A DNA stretch of 64,000 nucleotides from Imbricaverruca yamaguchii. Its lineage: Eukaryota > Arthropoda > Thecostraca > Neoverrucidae. Of this stretch, positions 27,076 to 39,174 are shown in pieces. The notes below the pieces were generated by a model, which saw only the letters and a program-made list of their open reading frames with translations, was not told the DNA's origin and made no database searches. Location: positions 124,001 through 188,000 of the forward strand of contig JAOTOL010001153.1 of the NCBI GenBank assembly GCA_034440575.1. Reading direction: 5' to 3'. How positions within the stretch are numbered: position 1 is the stretch's first letter; every line of letters begins with the position of its first letter. A program made the translations under genes and the position numbers.

Positions 27076-28211
27076 AGAGAATAAGGTTTTCCAATTATTC
27101 CTTATCATAGATTTTCCAAACTAAAATTCCAACCTAGGAGCATATAACCTGCTTTTGAAGAGAGTGGTTGCTTATGTTTAGGAATGAAACAAGTGACATC
27201 TGAGGCATTTATAAATGTTTGCATTTTGAATGACTTGCCTGGTTCTCTCACCTGGTTGGCTCTCCAAATTCTTGAGTATCACTCACCCAGAGATGAGTTC
27301 TGTGGCTGATGAAGGGAGCTGTATTCACTGGTATGCTAGTCCCCTAGATTAAAGAAAAGTATGGTTATCAGATAGACAGTGCAAGACACGGGAACCGGAA
27401 AGTGTACCTTAAGCAGAAATTGTATGCTTAGAGTAGCATCTGCTAATATGTTGTAGCCAGAAAATATTTTTGATGGAAGTTAATTAAAATGAAGCATAGA
27501 GAAGTAAAGCTACTCTTGAAGTTTGATTTGTATGTTACCATGGTTAATCTATTCAGTATATTCATTCAACAACATGCAGATATTTGAGTGCAGTGCAGCT
27601 TTAAATGCCCCCAGATCTGTTAGGACTACTGCAATATCAGGCAATGAGTTCCAGGTGGCACAGAATCTGAGGCTAAAAGAATATCTTCCTACAATCCACT
27701 GATGCACTCCTGTGAGCCAATTTCAAGGAGCCAATTTCACTGATGGTACCAGCACAAACATGTCAGGGAACTTAATGGAAGAATGGCCCTGAAAAAAAAA
27801 TATTCCAACATTTGATAATGTCTGCTCGAATCAGTCTACCGTTCACTGAGTACAAATATAGTTTCCATAATCTGGCATCATAATCCAGACCATCCATCCC
27901 CTCTGTTTCTTGTCCACCTTCTCTGTACCGAGTCTAGTCACCTTAAGTCACCAATGCAACCTGTATTCCAAGCACATGATGAAGACTCCAAAAGAGGACT
28001 GACATGAGTAATGTATAGTGTTTTCATAAATTCAGGAGGGCGACATACAGTAGAACTTAGCAGGTTTCTGACCAGACTTCCAGCTTTCTGTACTATTCCA
28101 ACAATGGGTTGATGGAAACACAAGTTTGTATCTACCTAAGTCCATGCCCATGTCAGTATGGACCTTGGCAAAGCTCACATGAAATCCATCCAGGTAAGAA
28201 TGTGCATAATG

Positions 28212-28400
28212 ACCAAGATATTTAGGGGGATGGGTAGTCTAGGGGTAAGTTGCTCGTCTCACAATTGAAATGTTGTGGGTTCGAGTCTCATCTGTCACTA
28301 CTCTTCGCCCGCTACCAATTGGCGTGAGAGATTGGGGATGCTCCATGACTGAACAGTCGATGTGTCGTAAAACCAATTACCAACCAACCAAGATGTTTAG
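28212..28400 (+). mobile_element. Val-like tRNA SINE, copy 1, with target duplication
   Basis: The SINE (28226-28386) has a tRNA-like head (GTAGTCTAGGGGTAAGTTG A-box region, GGTTCGAGTCTC B box), a ~60-bp middle and the tail CGATGTGTCGTAAAACCAAT. Flanks ACCAAGATATTTAG (28212-28225) and ACCAAGATGTTTAG (28387-28400) are a 14-bp target duplication with one mismatch. It lies inside the broken LINE. Confidence 0.88.
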
Positions 28401-28694
28401 AGTCATATGAGCCACTGTGTGCTTTCAGAACTGCGCATTTATTGGAGTTCATTGCTAGCCCCCCATGACTTGGTAGTACTCACCAGGTTATCTATATCTT
28501 TTTGGCCATGTGAAATGCCAGCCAGCAGGTCTAAGACATATTTGTACTTCAGTTTCATGTGTATTTTTAGTTCATCTGCATAAACCTTGAATTGAGACTG
28601 TATATCATGAGGTCAATAGTTCCCATGAATAAAAAAATAACACAGGATATAGCAGTGTTGGAAAAACTGACATTTGTTGGTGTCATACATGCCA

Positions 28695-29540
28695 ACACAT
28701 TATGTACTCCAGGATTGTGACTAGACTAAGTGAATTATTTTGTACTCCGGAAGTGAAAACGAAGAACAACATTGTTTAGTCGAGTGCTACCACTCAAAGT
28801 CCATACCTGAAAACAACTAGCAGTTTCAGCGATCCCTGCACACCAACCAGTCAACATCACAATACATCTTTGAAAGGCAGTACACAGCGTACTGCACATG
28901 CTCGTCGGTGTTGCGCTAAAAACTACAAGAAAACTAAAAAACAACTGGTGCCATTTCAGGTGTGTGAAGATGCTATATTTGTGTCAATATAGTCAATAAT
29001 TCATTAAATATGTATTCAATATTGATTCCACATCTATGAATATTTCTTCGTATATATGGTATATTTAAATTCATCAATATATATTTAATATTTATTTTTA
29101 TATACTTGTGCTGGAGTGCTCACCAACAAGTACCAGAAATCCCTAGTTGGCAAATCTGGGGGAAACTTGGTATTGCCGGAGTAAATACTTGAAGCCTTGA
29201 TTCACCATAAAGGCATTTTGAATGTGCAATCAAAGGTCATTTTGTTAGAGGCAACTTTTTTAGACACAATGAACCCATTCAATGCAAGAAAATCACTTCA
29301 AATTTACAAAAATCAGCCCCGGAGCAAGCAAGTTCTCCGAGGCGATTACACCAAGAAGCCAATGCCATTTGTGCACCCATGCATGACTGTCAAATTTTTT
29401 TTTTGTAAATGTGTGTGAAGATAAACATGTGCCTTGAAATATAACTGCATTTGGGGTTCATTAGTGTCAGTCAAGGGTCTGTAATACTTGTTCCAAATTT
29501 ACTCCGAGCTATCACCTGTCCGCCCGCCCCATGATCAGCT
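28695..29540 (-). repeat. Long inverted repeat, right copy
   Basis: Inverted partner of 25375-26130. It lies within the block that interrupts the LINE reverse transcriptase, so it arrived after the LINE. Confidence 0.75.
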
Positions 29541-30380
29541 GTACTTCTAGTGCAGTTTAAGCGAATCCGACCAGCTCTATTTAACAGAAAACAATAAAAC
29601 CGCCTATCAGCAGTTTTGCAGGGGCAATTTGCTCTCCTGTCTAGCAGTTCTGGATCCTTCCAAGTCGATCCTTGCTTCAACTAAACATCCCAGACATGAA
29701 CTAAACAAGTACAAAAGGAACTTTTAATATTAATAAGAATCGGTTTCAATCATTTTTTTTCAGCTCTTTCATGCAAAATAACTTTATTGGTGGTGAGAAT
29801 AAAACTATTTTAAATGGATTGTTTTAATATAATTTTCATTAAACCATTTTATATTCAAAAACCTATATCCAATAGTCATGTGGGGCTGTTGCAAATATCA
29901 AGTGTGCAGGGTGAGCCGGTCTCTTGGACTCTTGGACAATAGCTGAACAACTGGACAACTCTTGGGGAACTCTCGGACTCTTGGAGATCTTGGACAACAA
30001 CGGAAGTTAGCAATAATTATAATGAACCGCGAGCGAACTCGGCTCATTAGTTGTGGGACTAGTCCTTCAGATAAGTGTTTGTTGAAGGATGATCCCTGTT
30101 GTGTGGTCCGCCCAAGATGAGTTTGAGTGCGATTCATCCTGAGCTCTGGCAGGAAAAATGTTATTGGTGTATTCACATCACATCATGCCTATTTATCATA
30201 AATACTTGTTTGTGAACTTTGGGAATACATCACCCACCTACACTCAGGCAATATCTATCCAATTTGCATATATCACAGGTATATTTTTGGGAGTACTTTG
30301 GCTACTGAGGGCATTTCCCACCAGATGCATTCCTTGGCACCATTGCACCTATTCATGACTTAGCTTGCTGACATATTGCT
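29541..30380. other. Unassigned insert within the LINE
   Basis: Part of the block that separates the two RT halves of the LINE. 29910-30000 contains loose repetition of CTCTTGGACT-like words. No gene is seen. Confidence 0.4.
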
Positions 30381-31612
30381 GACTTAGCAATTAGCTATAT
30401 GTACATACATAGCTATATGATATAATTTTTGATCCAGGTGAGGATTGTCTGAAATCCCTAAAGCTGTCAATTTTGTTAATAGCAGCAAATGATTGACAAT
30501 ATCAAACGCCTTTGAAAAATCAAAGAAAATTACATCCATCATACAACCCTCATCTAGCCAGGTAGAGACAGTCATATGTTAGCAGTAGTTGATCCTCTAC
30601 GGAACGTCGATGCCAGAAGCCAAATTGTCCTTGGTCCAGCAAATGATGGACCTCCAAATATTATGTGAGCTACTCAACAATTGTATGTTCAAGAATTTTG
30701 CATGGGACAGAAGGAAGACTCCTTGGGTGATAATTTAGTGGATCATGCCTCAAACCCTTTTTAAAGATTGGAATTACTTGTGAAGTTTTCCAACTGTCAG
30801 AAAGACTTCCAGTAGAAAGGGATGAGCTAAAAATTCTGAACAATGGTTTTACAAGCTTCTCATGGCAAGATACAATTGATTGAGGGTGGACCCATCAGAA
30901 CCCATGCTGGAGGACCCATTCACCTCACTCAAAATTTTGAGAACATGAGCTTCAGAAATACCGATGCTCTACAGCACTGTTTTGGTGGTTTGGTGTTGGG
31001 CTAGATTTGCTAGTCTACTTGTGCACCGAGGAAAAGGCTCCTGCAAATATTTCAGCCATTTCCTGGCAGTCACTTGTGAGTCTATGTTTCACCCTCAATG
31101 GCCTGATGGATGTTTTTCCAATTTTCTGGTGTCATATGTAAGAGTAAAATTCCTTAGAAGATAGTTTGTGAGTTAATGACAAATCATACTTAATCTGGGA
31201 GTGAATACTAAAATTTCTATGCTGTTTATTTAAATCTTGGAGAGATCTTGGTGAACGATCTGCCTGTCTAGACTGTCTCCCAAATTGGTTTCTGTACTGT
31301 TTGTACTTTGTCCATGCATACTTTCTCCTGTTTATTAGACTTTGAGAAGGTCTGGTTGGCCATGGAGGATGCCCCTTTGGCAAAACAATGTGTACATATA
31401 AATTGACAAGAGCTGATGATATTTCTAGGAACCTTTTGTACTTTCCGTTAGTGTCTAAATACCGAAACTCAAGGCTCCAGTCATATTCAGCCAGACATTC
31501 CTTAATGGCTCTGTAGTTTCCTCTGTGCCAAGACCTTTTCAGTGTGATATTGCTGGGTATAGTTTTCTTGTCTGGAAATAATAGCATATTAAAACAGAAC
31601 AGTTCTGGCATT

Positions 31613-31689
31613 GGGGAAGGGGGGGGGGGGGAGCTGCATGACCAACGCAGTCGACACGCCCATAAATTCCAATAACCGGGGAAAGGGGG
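31613..31689 (+). mobile_element. SINE-tail micro-insertion in the LINE endonuclease
   Basis: CTGCATGACCAACGCAGTCG through CCAATAACC is flanked by GGGGAAGGGGG-like (31613 on) and GGGGAAAGGGGG (31678-31689). The duplication is low-complexity, so exact ends are uncertain. The insert interrupts the endonuclease reading frame of the LINE. Confidence 0.65.
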
Positions 31690-32041
31690 ACAATATTTCT
31701 ACCACTCCAACTGTATCTACTTCGGATGTTAAAATTAAATCCAGTGTGTTCCCAGAAATTACAAAGGTAGGCTGGTGAGCCCATTGAGTTAGACCAAGCA
31801 TCTGGAAACAGTCAGTAAAATATATATGTGTGGGAGTAATGCTCACTGTCAGTAACACCATCAGACCAATGCACTGATGATAAATTGAAGTCTCCTAAAA
31901 TAATTATTTCTTTACCATCACAAATGTTAGTAAAAAAGAAGTAAGTGCCTGGTTCTGGCCCTCTGAGTTTGACGGAGAGCAGGAAAGACACACTATGTAT
32001 AGGCAGAAATCCTTCAGAAAAATATAATGAACATTGGGAGT

Positions 32042-32112
32042 GGAGATCTTAATTCGCAAAATGACCCTAGATGTCGACGCGCCCATAAACTCCAATCCTG
32101 GAGATCTTAATT
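32042..32112 (+). mobile_element. SINE-tail micro-insertion (45 bp) with 13-bp duplication
   Basis: The insert 32055-32099 ends GTCGACGCGCCCATAAACTC-CAATCCT. It is flanked by identical GGAGATCTTAATT at 32042-32054 and 32100-32112. Confidence 0.88.
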
Positions 32113-32529
32113 GATTGAAACTTCATGTCATGTTTCACATAAAGACAAACACCATGCTTGGGAGTAGGACCAGTTGTATCAGTTCTCACTATTTCATAAC
32201 CTGCTATATGTACAAACAAGCTAGGAACTGATTATAACAACCAAGTTTCGTTAACTGCCAGTATGTCAATTTTTTGTCTGAGAGAAAAGTAGGTGTGTGC
32301 ATAGTTTTGTTTTGTATACAGTTAAGATTCACTAAGGATATTTTAAGTCTGGATAGGAACAAAACTTGACAGGAAGTATTCAAGGGAGCCTTACCTGTTA
32401 GTTAAAAGGGTTTTGCTCCTCCATCCTAACATGCCTGCATCTGTAAAACTCTTGTTGTTGAGTGTATGCTTAATAGGAAAAGATGGACTTCCTTCCATCT
32501 TTGCCTATTAGTGCTAAAATTGAGGATTT

Positions 32530-33624
32530 TGGCTCAGGTAAGTAATTTTCATGCTGCTAAGCTTATCTAAAGCAATGTTTCTCAGTGTGTTCTATCCATG
32601 ATAAAAACTCTAAATTTAGCAAGTTTCAACAAACTTATGTCGGGAAACATCACATGTACCCTGTGAGCTGTGATCAGATTATGTGTTTGTGGGGCACATG
32701 TGACACTCACCTCTGCTGGGTAGCATTGCTGTCACTACCTGTGATACTATGGACTGACTTACTTTTGGTGGGTGTGTTATGCTCACCACACCAGTTTTGT
32801 TTTCATTGGACACCTGTGGGCTTGATTAGCTTTCTCCATATGGGCTTTTTAATCTTTTACCCTAAATTGGCATTTCCCAGGCAATTATTTCATGGTACAG
32901 GAATTTCCACAGCAGGGTGACTGACATTAAGCCATACGAAAAAAAACAAAAAAAAAACAACAAAAAACATTCCTTCCTAATATGTGACCCTTGTTCTGGC
33001 TGCATCTGGACCTAGTGTTTCACAATGCACCAGTGAAAATGTTATTAGAAATTCTTAGAGCACCGAATGTGTTTGACTGTGTTTGATGTCATCTTTTCAA
33101 TGCCATTATGTATAACAATGAGCATTGTTGGGAATTCCTCTTTTAGAATATGCTCCTCCTTCCTGGCAAGTACTGTATGGCAGGTAGCCAGTTTCGTCCA
33201 CAACTGCGTGGCATAACACACAACAAATATGTGGCGCATATACAGCACGTTCTCAATGCACCTCGGATTTGCAACATCAAATTGATGTGAAATTTGGTCA
33301 AATGAAACACATAGGGTGGAAGAGACTCAAAACCCACTACCAATGATTGAAGTGTTCGTGGACTGAGTGTCCGGAAAGATTCCCATTGGCATACAAAGTT
33401 AGTTAAGCCCCAACAACTAACTAACTGGCCAACACGACACCTTTGCACTTGTCCAGCCCTGTCTTGGTTAATGGCGAGTCCAGCCACATTATATGCAAGA
33501 TCTGTCACTTCAGGAATGGCATTGCATAGCTATTTCAGGTGATGTTGGGTTAGCAAGATATTGATTAGCCACCTATATCGGTGCGTTTTATGCACACGCA
33601 CGTACGCATGCATGCATGCACGCT

Positions 33625-33668
<44 letters not shown>

Positions 33669-34560
33669 CACACACACTTCCCCTGCTACGCCCATGTGCG
33701 TAATGCTGAGCTTCGCGACGCTTGGTGTATACGTCCCCCTGTATCTCCTCTTAGCACCGCCCATGACGTGCTGGATATACAATTTCATGAAAATGAGCAG
33801 AATAGAACGTTGTTGCGACCCATTTCCATTCTTGGCTCAATCGACTTGTGCAAAGAGTGCACATGGCTACCTTGGATCTGCCGCCTCTTGCATTCACGCT
33901 ACGTGGCCAGTGCAGTCGATGTGCCCTAACCTCACGCACTTGCGAACTCCCACAGGGACACACCCACTGAACGATATGATTGTTGGCTGTCTACTGTGTT
34001 AATATATTCAGTTGATGACACCTTTCGTCCTTTTCAGACACGAAATAGTCATGCTGGCTGCACGACTGGGATTGGCCCAAACAATGAGGGCGTTCTCAAC
34101 GGTGGGTATTTCGTAATCGGTATATTAAATCAGGGTCGACAAATAGTCTACCAGAGCTATCAGTTTTAGCCAGCAAAAAGCGGCCAGAACTGAAACATCA
34201 CGCTTTCAAAGCTTGTTCGTTAATATAAGCTGAAAAATAGTAGGGTAGCGGTAAAAGAGAGAAAGGAGTAGGTGGGAATACCCCAATACCACGTTGAGCT
34301 TAGGGTGAACAAAAGATAATTGTCATGCTGTTACATGAATCATGACATCTCCATTGTCATTCGAGGTCGCTAATTCTGCCTGACCTCAGATGACCTTTGC
34401 CCCCCGACGAGGCATCATCTTCTCGTGGTGTGGAGATTGCGTGCCTCTAGGATCCGGCGGCCAGACCACCAAGAAGCCGGGGAGAGGTCAGACGAAGAGC
34501 GCCTCACTTGTCCTTTCATCCATACGCTCCCATTCCAATTGGTCCAATTCATCCAATTCA
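32530..34560. other. Unassigned stretch
   Basis: No gene is supported. It contains a (CACG)n tract at 33605-33675 and a possible SINE-tail remnant near 33907-33925 without a clear target duplication. An open frame at 33616-34002 has a hydrophobic run but overlaps the simple repeat and matches nothing I know. Confidence 0.4.
33605..33675. repeat. (CACG)n microsatellite
   Basis: Tetranucleotide tract running into (CA)n. Confidence 0.95.
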
Positions 34561-34566
34561 TCCAAA

Positions 34567-34682
34567 ACGCTGTCCTTCCGATTGGTCGTGGGCGAAGAGT
34601 AGCGATAGGTGAGACTCGAACCCACAACCTTTCGATTGTGACACGAGCAACTTACCCCTAGGCTACTCGTCCCCTCGCACGG
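34567..34682 (-). mobile_element. Val-like tRNA SINE, copy 2, truncated
   Basis: Reverse complement of the same SINE head: GAGACTCGAACCCACAACCT is the complement of the B-box region. The tail half after the GACCAATCGG block is missing. It lies just upstream of the plus-strand LINE ORF1. Confidence 0.8.
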
Positions 34683-34999
34683 TGCTAGTTGTGACGAGGG
34701 ACCAACACACCCCTTCGGTCCCGATATCCCGGAGGGGCGGGCGGGCCAAGTGGCTAGTCGCCTCGGGCCGGGGACCTGAGATTCCTCCCAGTGTCTGCTG
34801 GCCCGGCCGGCTGGGATCAAGGGGTGGGCGGTGCTGGATCCCGGTCGGGTGGTATCTCTCTCCCGGCCGGGCGAAGGCGCCGCCTGCCCCGTATAGCTCC
34901 TCGGGCGCCTGGCGACCTCCCGTCCGCGGGACCCAGGCGTCCCCCGGTAGGGCCCCTATGTGGTGGGGCGCCAGAGGAGTGGAAACCAAGACGCACTTT

Positions 35000-36500
35000 A
35001 TGGCTTCTACAACCCAAAAAAACCCTGGTCCTTCTCGTGAGGGCCATACCAACCCCTATACATACCGTGATCAGAGCTCCCCTTCGGATTGTACCCCCGC
35101 ACCTCCTGTGCTGGTTTTCCGAGGAATTGGCAAAAGTCTTGCGTCCCTGTCCCCCTTCCAAAGGATGTGACAGATTCGGTAATATTATAAGGTGCGAAAA
35201 GCTGAAGGACGGTGCTCTGGAGGTTGAATTTGCGGTGACAGAGCAGGCGGATACGCCTCTACGTTCATCTGAGTTTGTGTATGGCATGCGTAAGAACGGG
35301 AAAAAAGGAGAACGAAACAATCGCAATCACCGTGGAACCCCATAGTACAAAAAACGTGGAGTGATAAACTGTTTTGGCCTAAGAGACGTTACAGAGGATG
35401 AGATCCCTGATTGGCTGTCAAGTTTCGGAGTTATAGCCGCCAGAAAAATGAAAGTAAAGAGGTGTATACTATTTTAACCAACAATGCTATTTTAACTTTC
35501 AACACAACGGATCTACCCTCAGAGATCAGAGTGGGCTACGTGTGCGTTAAAGTAAGGGAAGTTCTTCCAAACCAAATGCGTTGCTTCAGATGCCAAAGAT
35601 TTGGCTACACCACTTAATTTTGTCGTGGTTAAGCATGCAGCAGATGTGTCTCCCATGACCACTTGATTGAGCAGCAGTGTGAAGTTTTTCAAGAAAATGG
35701 GTGGAAAATACCACCTAATGAAAGTTCAATCGACCTCCCTGTCTATGGCTTTTGTGACATCCTTGCTTATTAGCTGCTGATTATGAAGCCAACATGAACT
35801 CAACTGAAGACATCCTGATGCCCTTCAACAATTCAAATATGCCATAGTTGGGGTGCACCAATGACCTCTGATCAGGAAATCTCCTGAAACCGTATCATAG
35901 AGCCTCTTCTGTTTCAGATAGTCTACCCAGTATCCTGAAACCCGGTATCATCCAGCACTCCTTAAGTCCTTATTCAGGAAGTAATGAATCCCTGCATTGA
36001 ATACAATATGCAGGCGTATCAAAGTTGCTCAGCGATAAATTATTCCACCTTCTGAATATACCACTTCCTGAACACTCAATCGACATCCTTCTCTAAGAAG
36101 TATCAGCATCCTGCTCATTGATATGAAGTATTTATATCTCCTTTGTAACAGTATCTCGTTTATAAATAGCATGTGCATGCCCTCAATATGGAATGTTACA
36201 CGAACATTTTGCAATGCAATTTCGGGTAAAGGGATGACCTGAAAAGGACAATAGAACAACGGAAGTCCCATCCACCACCAACGATTGCGCGAAAGGTGAT
36301 GTGCAAGCCTCCCCTCGGTCTACTCCTGACGGTGGGGAGTAAATCCAAGTCCATCGGTCCAAGAAGCCGGCTCGGTCCTCTCCTTCCAAACCCAGTCCAT
36401 CCCCGACTACCACATCTACCTATGCCTCATCAACACCCAAGCCCACGTCTACTCCTTCTCCCAAAGCCACTCTTGTTAACCCAATCCCTCCAGTCGTCTC
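35000..36500 (+). pseudogene. LINE ORF1 (gag-like, zinc knuckle), broken
   Basis: The first ATG is at 35000 (MASTTQKNPGP). After a frameshift near 35168 the reading continues to 35345, then in other frames through INCFGLRDVTEDEIPDWL to a CCHC-type knuckle, CFRCQRFGYTT, near 35583-35620. A second knuckle-like cysteine cluster follows at 35630-35690. A foreign AT-rich block at about 35750-36240 separates this from a proline/serine-rich C-terminal tail at 36290-36500. ORF1 proteins of this type bind the element's RNA. Several stops and shifts make this copy dead. Confidence 0.72.
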
Positions 36501-36683
36501 GGAGGGGACGAGTGGTCTAGGGGCAAGTTGCTTCCCTCACAACCGAAAGATTGTGGGTTCGAGTCTCACCTGTCGCTACTCTTCGCTCGCGACCAATCGG
36601 CGTGAGAGATTGGCGACGCTACATGGCTCAACAGTCGATGTGTCGTAAAACCAATAACCAATCAACCAGTCATCTCGGAGGGG
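36492..36683 (+). mobile_element. Val-like tRNA SINE, copy 3, with 16-bp target duplication
   Basis: The SINE lies between AGTCGTCTCGGAGGGG (36492-36507) and AGTCATCTCGGAGGGG (36668-36683), a 16-bp duplication with one mismatch, inside the LINE ORF1 tail. The full head, middle and CGATGTGTCGTAAAACC tail are present. Confidence 0.92.
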
Positions 36684-37222
36684 AGCAAAGCCGCGTCCCG
36701 CCGCGTCCCGGTAGTCCCATCCCCGATATCACGGCGATCGCAGATGAGTGGGGTTCGACCAGGAGCTCCCGACATGGGAGCATTGGGTCGAGTAAGCCGT
36801 GACGGGTCGCGTGACCCTTGCTTTGCGTGCGGCCTGATGGTTCGTCACAGGCTGATGGCCTTCACGAATCCCTACCCGGGACCTCTCGGTCACTCCCATG
36901 ATGGTTCCTGGAGATTTGATAGTACCTCCTCCCGTTCCCCCTCGTGAGAGCCAGATGCGCCTTTCCCTATTGCCGGACGCAAGAGGGCATCACCCCTGGA
37001 AAATTCACCACCTGGAGGTGAAAGCCCCAGGAATCGTCAGCGAGCACATTCTGCGTCTGTGGAGGCTAGGGTCCACGCTGGCGGTTAGTTCACTGTACTA
37101 GTCTGTCACTATTTTGTTTTATTGACCTCTGAGATTTGGATGTCCTGAGGCAGGGGAACTTTGTACACACGATCAGACACACCACTTGAAATTATAGGAC
37201 ACCTGCATGACCTCTACATCAA

Positions 37223-37409
37223 CAGTTTTTCAATGGGGGATGAGTAGCCTAGGGGTAAGTTGCTCGTCTCACAATCGAAAGGTTGTGGGTTCAAGTCTCA
37301 CCTGTCGTCACTCTTTGTCCGCGACCAATCGGCGTGAGAGATTGGCGACGCTGCATGACTCAACGGTCGATGTGTCGTAAAGCCAATAACCAACCAAGTT
37401 TTACAATGG
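37223..37409 (+). mobile_element. Val-like tRNA SINE, copy 4, with target duplication
   Basis: Flanks are CAGTTTTTCAATGG (37223-37236) and AAGTTTTACAATGG (37396-37409). The insertion point is within the first codons of the LINE endonuclease, whose reading QWNCRGFRTS resumes directly after the SINE. Confidence 0.88.
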
Positions 37410-38660
37410 AACTGTCGAGGTTTTAGAACTAGCGCCCAGGATCTCCAGATGGTCTTAAATCGGTACGGCCCTGTGGCGGTATGTCTCCAAGAGACCAAGC
37501 TTTCGTCCAACTGCACGGTGTCGTTGAGTCAGTACTGGATATTTCGGAAGGATGTGGTGACTGATGATGCAGCACGCGGTAGAGTACTACTGGCGGTCCA
37601 CAACAACGTACCCATGAGAGAGTTAACCCTACGCACTACACTGAAGGCGGCTGCCGCTCGAGTGCTTTTTGGCCACCGACCCATCATAATATGCTCCGTG
37701 TATCTGCTTCCAGAGAATGTATTCCCCACCGTGGAACTCACCAACCTGGTCTCTGAACTGCCTCCACCGGTCTTGCTTTTGGGCGACTTTAACGCTCACC
37801 ACACGCTGTGGGGATGCGAAGATATCAATACCCGTGGTCGCCACCTGGAGTCTCTAATCCTTGACGAAATGCTCTGTATTTTAAATACAGGGACACCAAC
37901 ACACTTTTCCACACCCTCGGGAAGCACTTCTGCGTTAGACCTCAGCCTGGTCAGTCCACAGCTAACTGAGTGCCTCGAGTGGACCGAGGACTCCGATTCA
38001 TTAGGGAGTGATCATATCCCAATCTGGTTAAGTTACCTGGACGGCTCGGTTTTGGGCGCGCGCCCGCAGCGATGGAATTTTAAGAAAACCGACTTGGAGG
38101 ATCTCAGGAGAACGCTGAATCCGCATTCCGCTCTGAACCAAGGTCTTTACCACTTCTGTTGGAATGCGCCTCCTCAGGTATCCCCAGGACCTCTGGATTT
38201 CCTCGACGCAGCCCTGTGCCGTGGTGGACGGAGGAATGCCGTGACGCTATTCGTGCTCGAAGACGCACGTTTCGAGCCCGTAATAGCAACAGCACCAATG
38301 CCAATTTACTAGAGTTTAGGCGTGTTCGGGCCCTCGCCCGGCGCGTTTTGCGGGAGGCCAAACATGTCTCATGGCGTGAATATGTTAGCTAACTCCATCG
38401 ATCTTCGGCAACCTCGATAGTTTGGTCTCGCATCAAGAGTATTTATAGTCGATTCAGTGCGGACCCACTTCCCACATTGACGGTCGGTAGCCGTGAGGTG
38501 ACGCACCATATTGATGTGCCCAACGAGATTGATCTTGCTCTGGCAGACGCTAGCCGCGCCGGCAACGGCGATCCACAATTTATGCGCCACAAGGCCCGCT
38601 GTGAATCGACTTCGATAGACTTCTCCACTTCGGAGCACCTATCGTACAACGGTTGTTTTT
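37402..38660 (+). pseudogene. LINE ORF2: intact AP-type endonuclease, RT missing
   Basis: The endonuclease reads QWNCRGF, LQETKL (catalytic Glu), LLLGDFNAHHTLWG (Asp, Asn, His) and GSDHIPI (Asp-His), so all active-site blocks of an AP-like LINE endonuclease are present in one open frame from 37449 to about 38150. Frameshifts follow, and a linker PWWTEECRDAIRARRRTF continues to FSTSEHLSYN near 38645. That is the usual start of the reverse transcriptase, but the sequence then changes and no RT exists. The truncation at the 3' side is unusual for a LINE and implies deletion or rearrangement. The clade is probably R1/Jockey-like. Confidence 0.82.
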
Positions 38661-39170
38661 TATACGTTAGAATTGTATATTCGTTAGTATTATAATATAC
38701 TGCCAAGTGCCATGGTTAGCTATTCAAGCATGGAGTGATTGTTGTTTCCATGCAAAGTACGGTTAAGCGTTGAAATATAGTTTCTTGCAAAATATTCAAC
38801 CTTTGAATTGACCTGTGGGGAGTTGACAAATAATCACCCTAAAAATATGGTACCGTTCACGAAATTTCCCGTGCAACACACTAGTTTTAGTACCAGGTTG
38901 TAAGCACACTCCATTTGGAAACAAGAGGGTCGCACCCGAGCACCCCTTTCCCACTCCGAAGTAAGGTGACAAAGCATGTGCATGAGCACCAATTATCATA
39001 TTCATTATCATTTTGAATTGCAATATCTTCATTGGTATTATGATACGTCCAAATTTATATCTTGTTAAACACAAGACGAAATTCCCTTGTTGCACATTTT
39101 CGTTACACACTTGTATTCTGTTAAATCGTATGAAGGCAAGGCTGGAATCGTGTCGAATTTGCCTCTTTTA
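38661..39170. other. Unassigned stretch between two LINEs
   Basis: AT-rich, no gene seen. Its left edge is where the plus-strand LINE loses its RT. Confidence 0.4.
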
Positions 39171-39174
39171 ATCG

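Larger units (their letters stand above)
27560..32320 (-). pseudogene. LINE retrotransposon, minus strand, interrupted
   Basis: Read on the minus strand, the pieces come in order. An endonuclease N-part lies near 32090-32260, and an EN C-part with GNTLDLILTSE near 31750. The EN-RT linker is at 31132-31560, with an RT block VIFFDFSKAFDIVNH at 30470-30560. A YADELKI-like catalytic box lies near 28580, and the RT C-terminal connection (HVSPLLE..AWNTG and beyond) at 27600-28120. This is the usual order of CR1/Jockey-group ORF2. There are many stops and frameshifts. A block at about 28645-30420, including one inverted-repeat copy, separates the two RT halves and replaces about 60 codons including the usual GVPQGS region. 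A SINE and two SINE tails have also landed in it. Confidence 0.8.

Noticed and set aside
28226..28300. Functional tRNA gene (also heads at 36508, 37237, 48185, 18445)
   Set aside because: Heads are followed by SINE bodies and flanked by target duplications or decayed; the cloverleaf is not well preserved.
33616..34002. Membrane-protein-like open frame
   Set aside because: It begins in a (CACG)n tract and has only one hydrophobic run; no other support.
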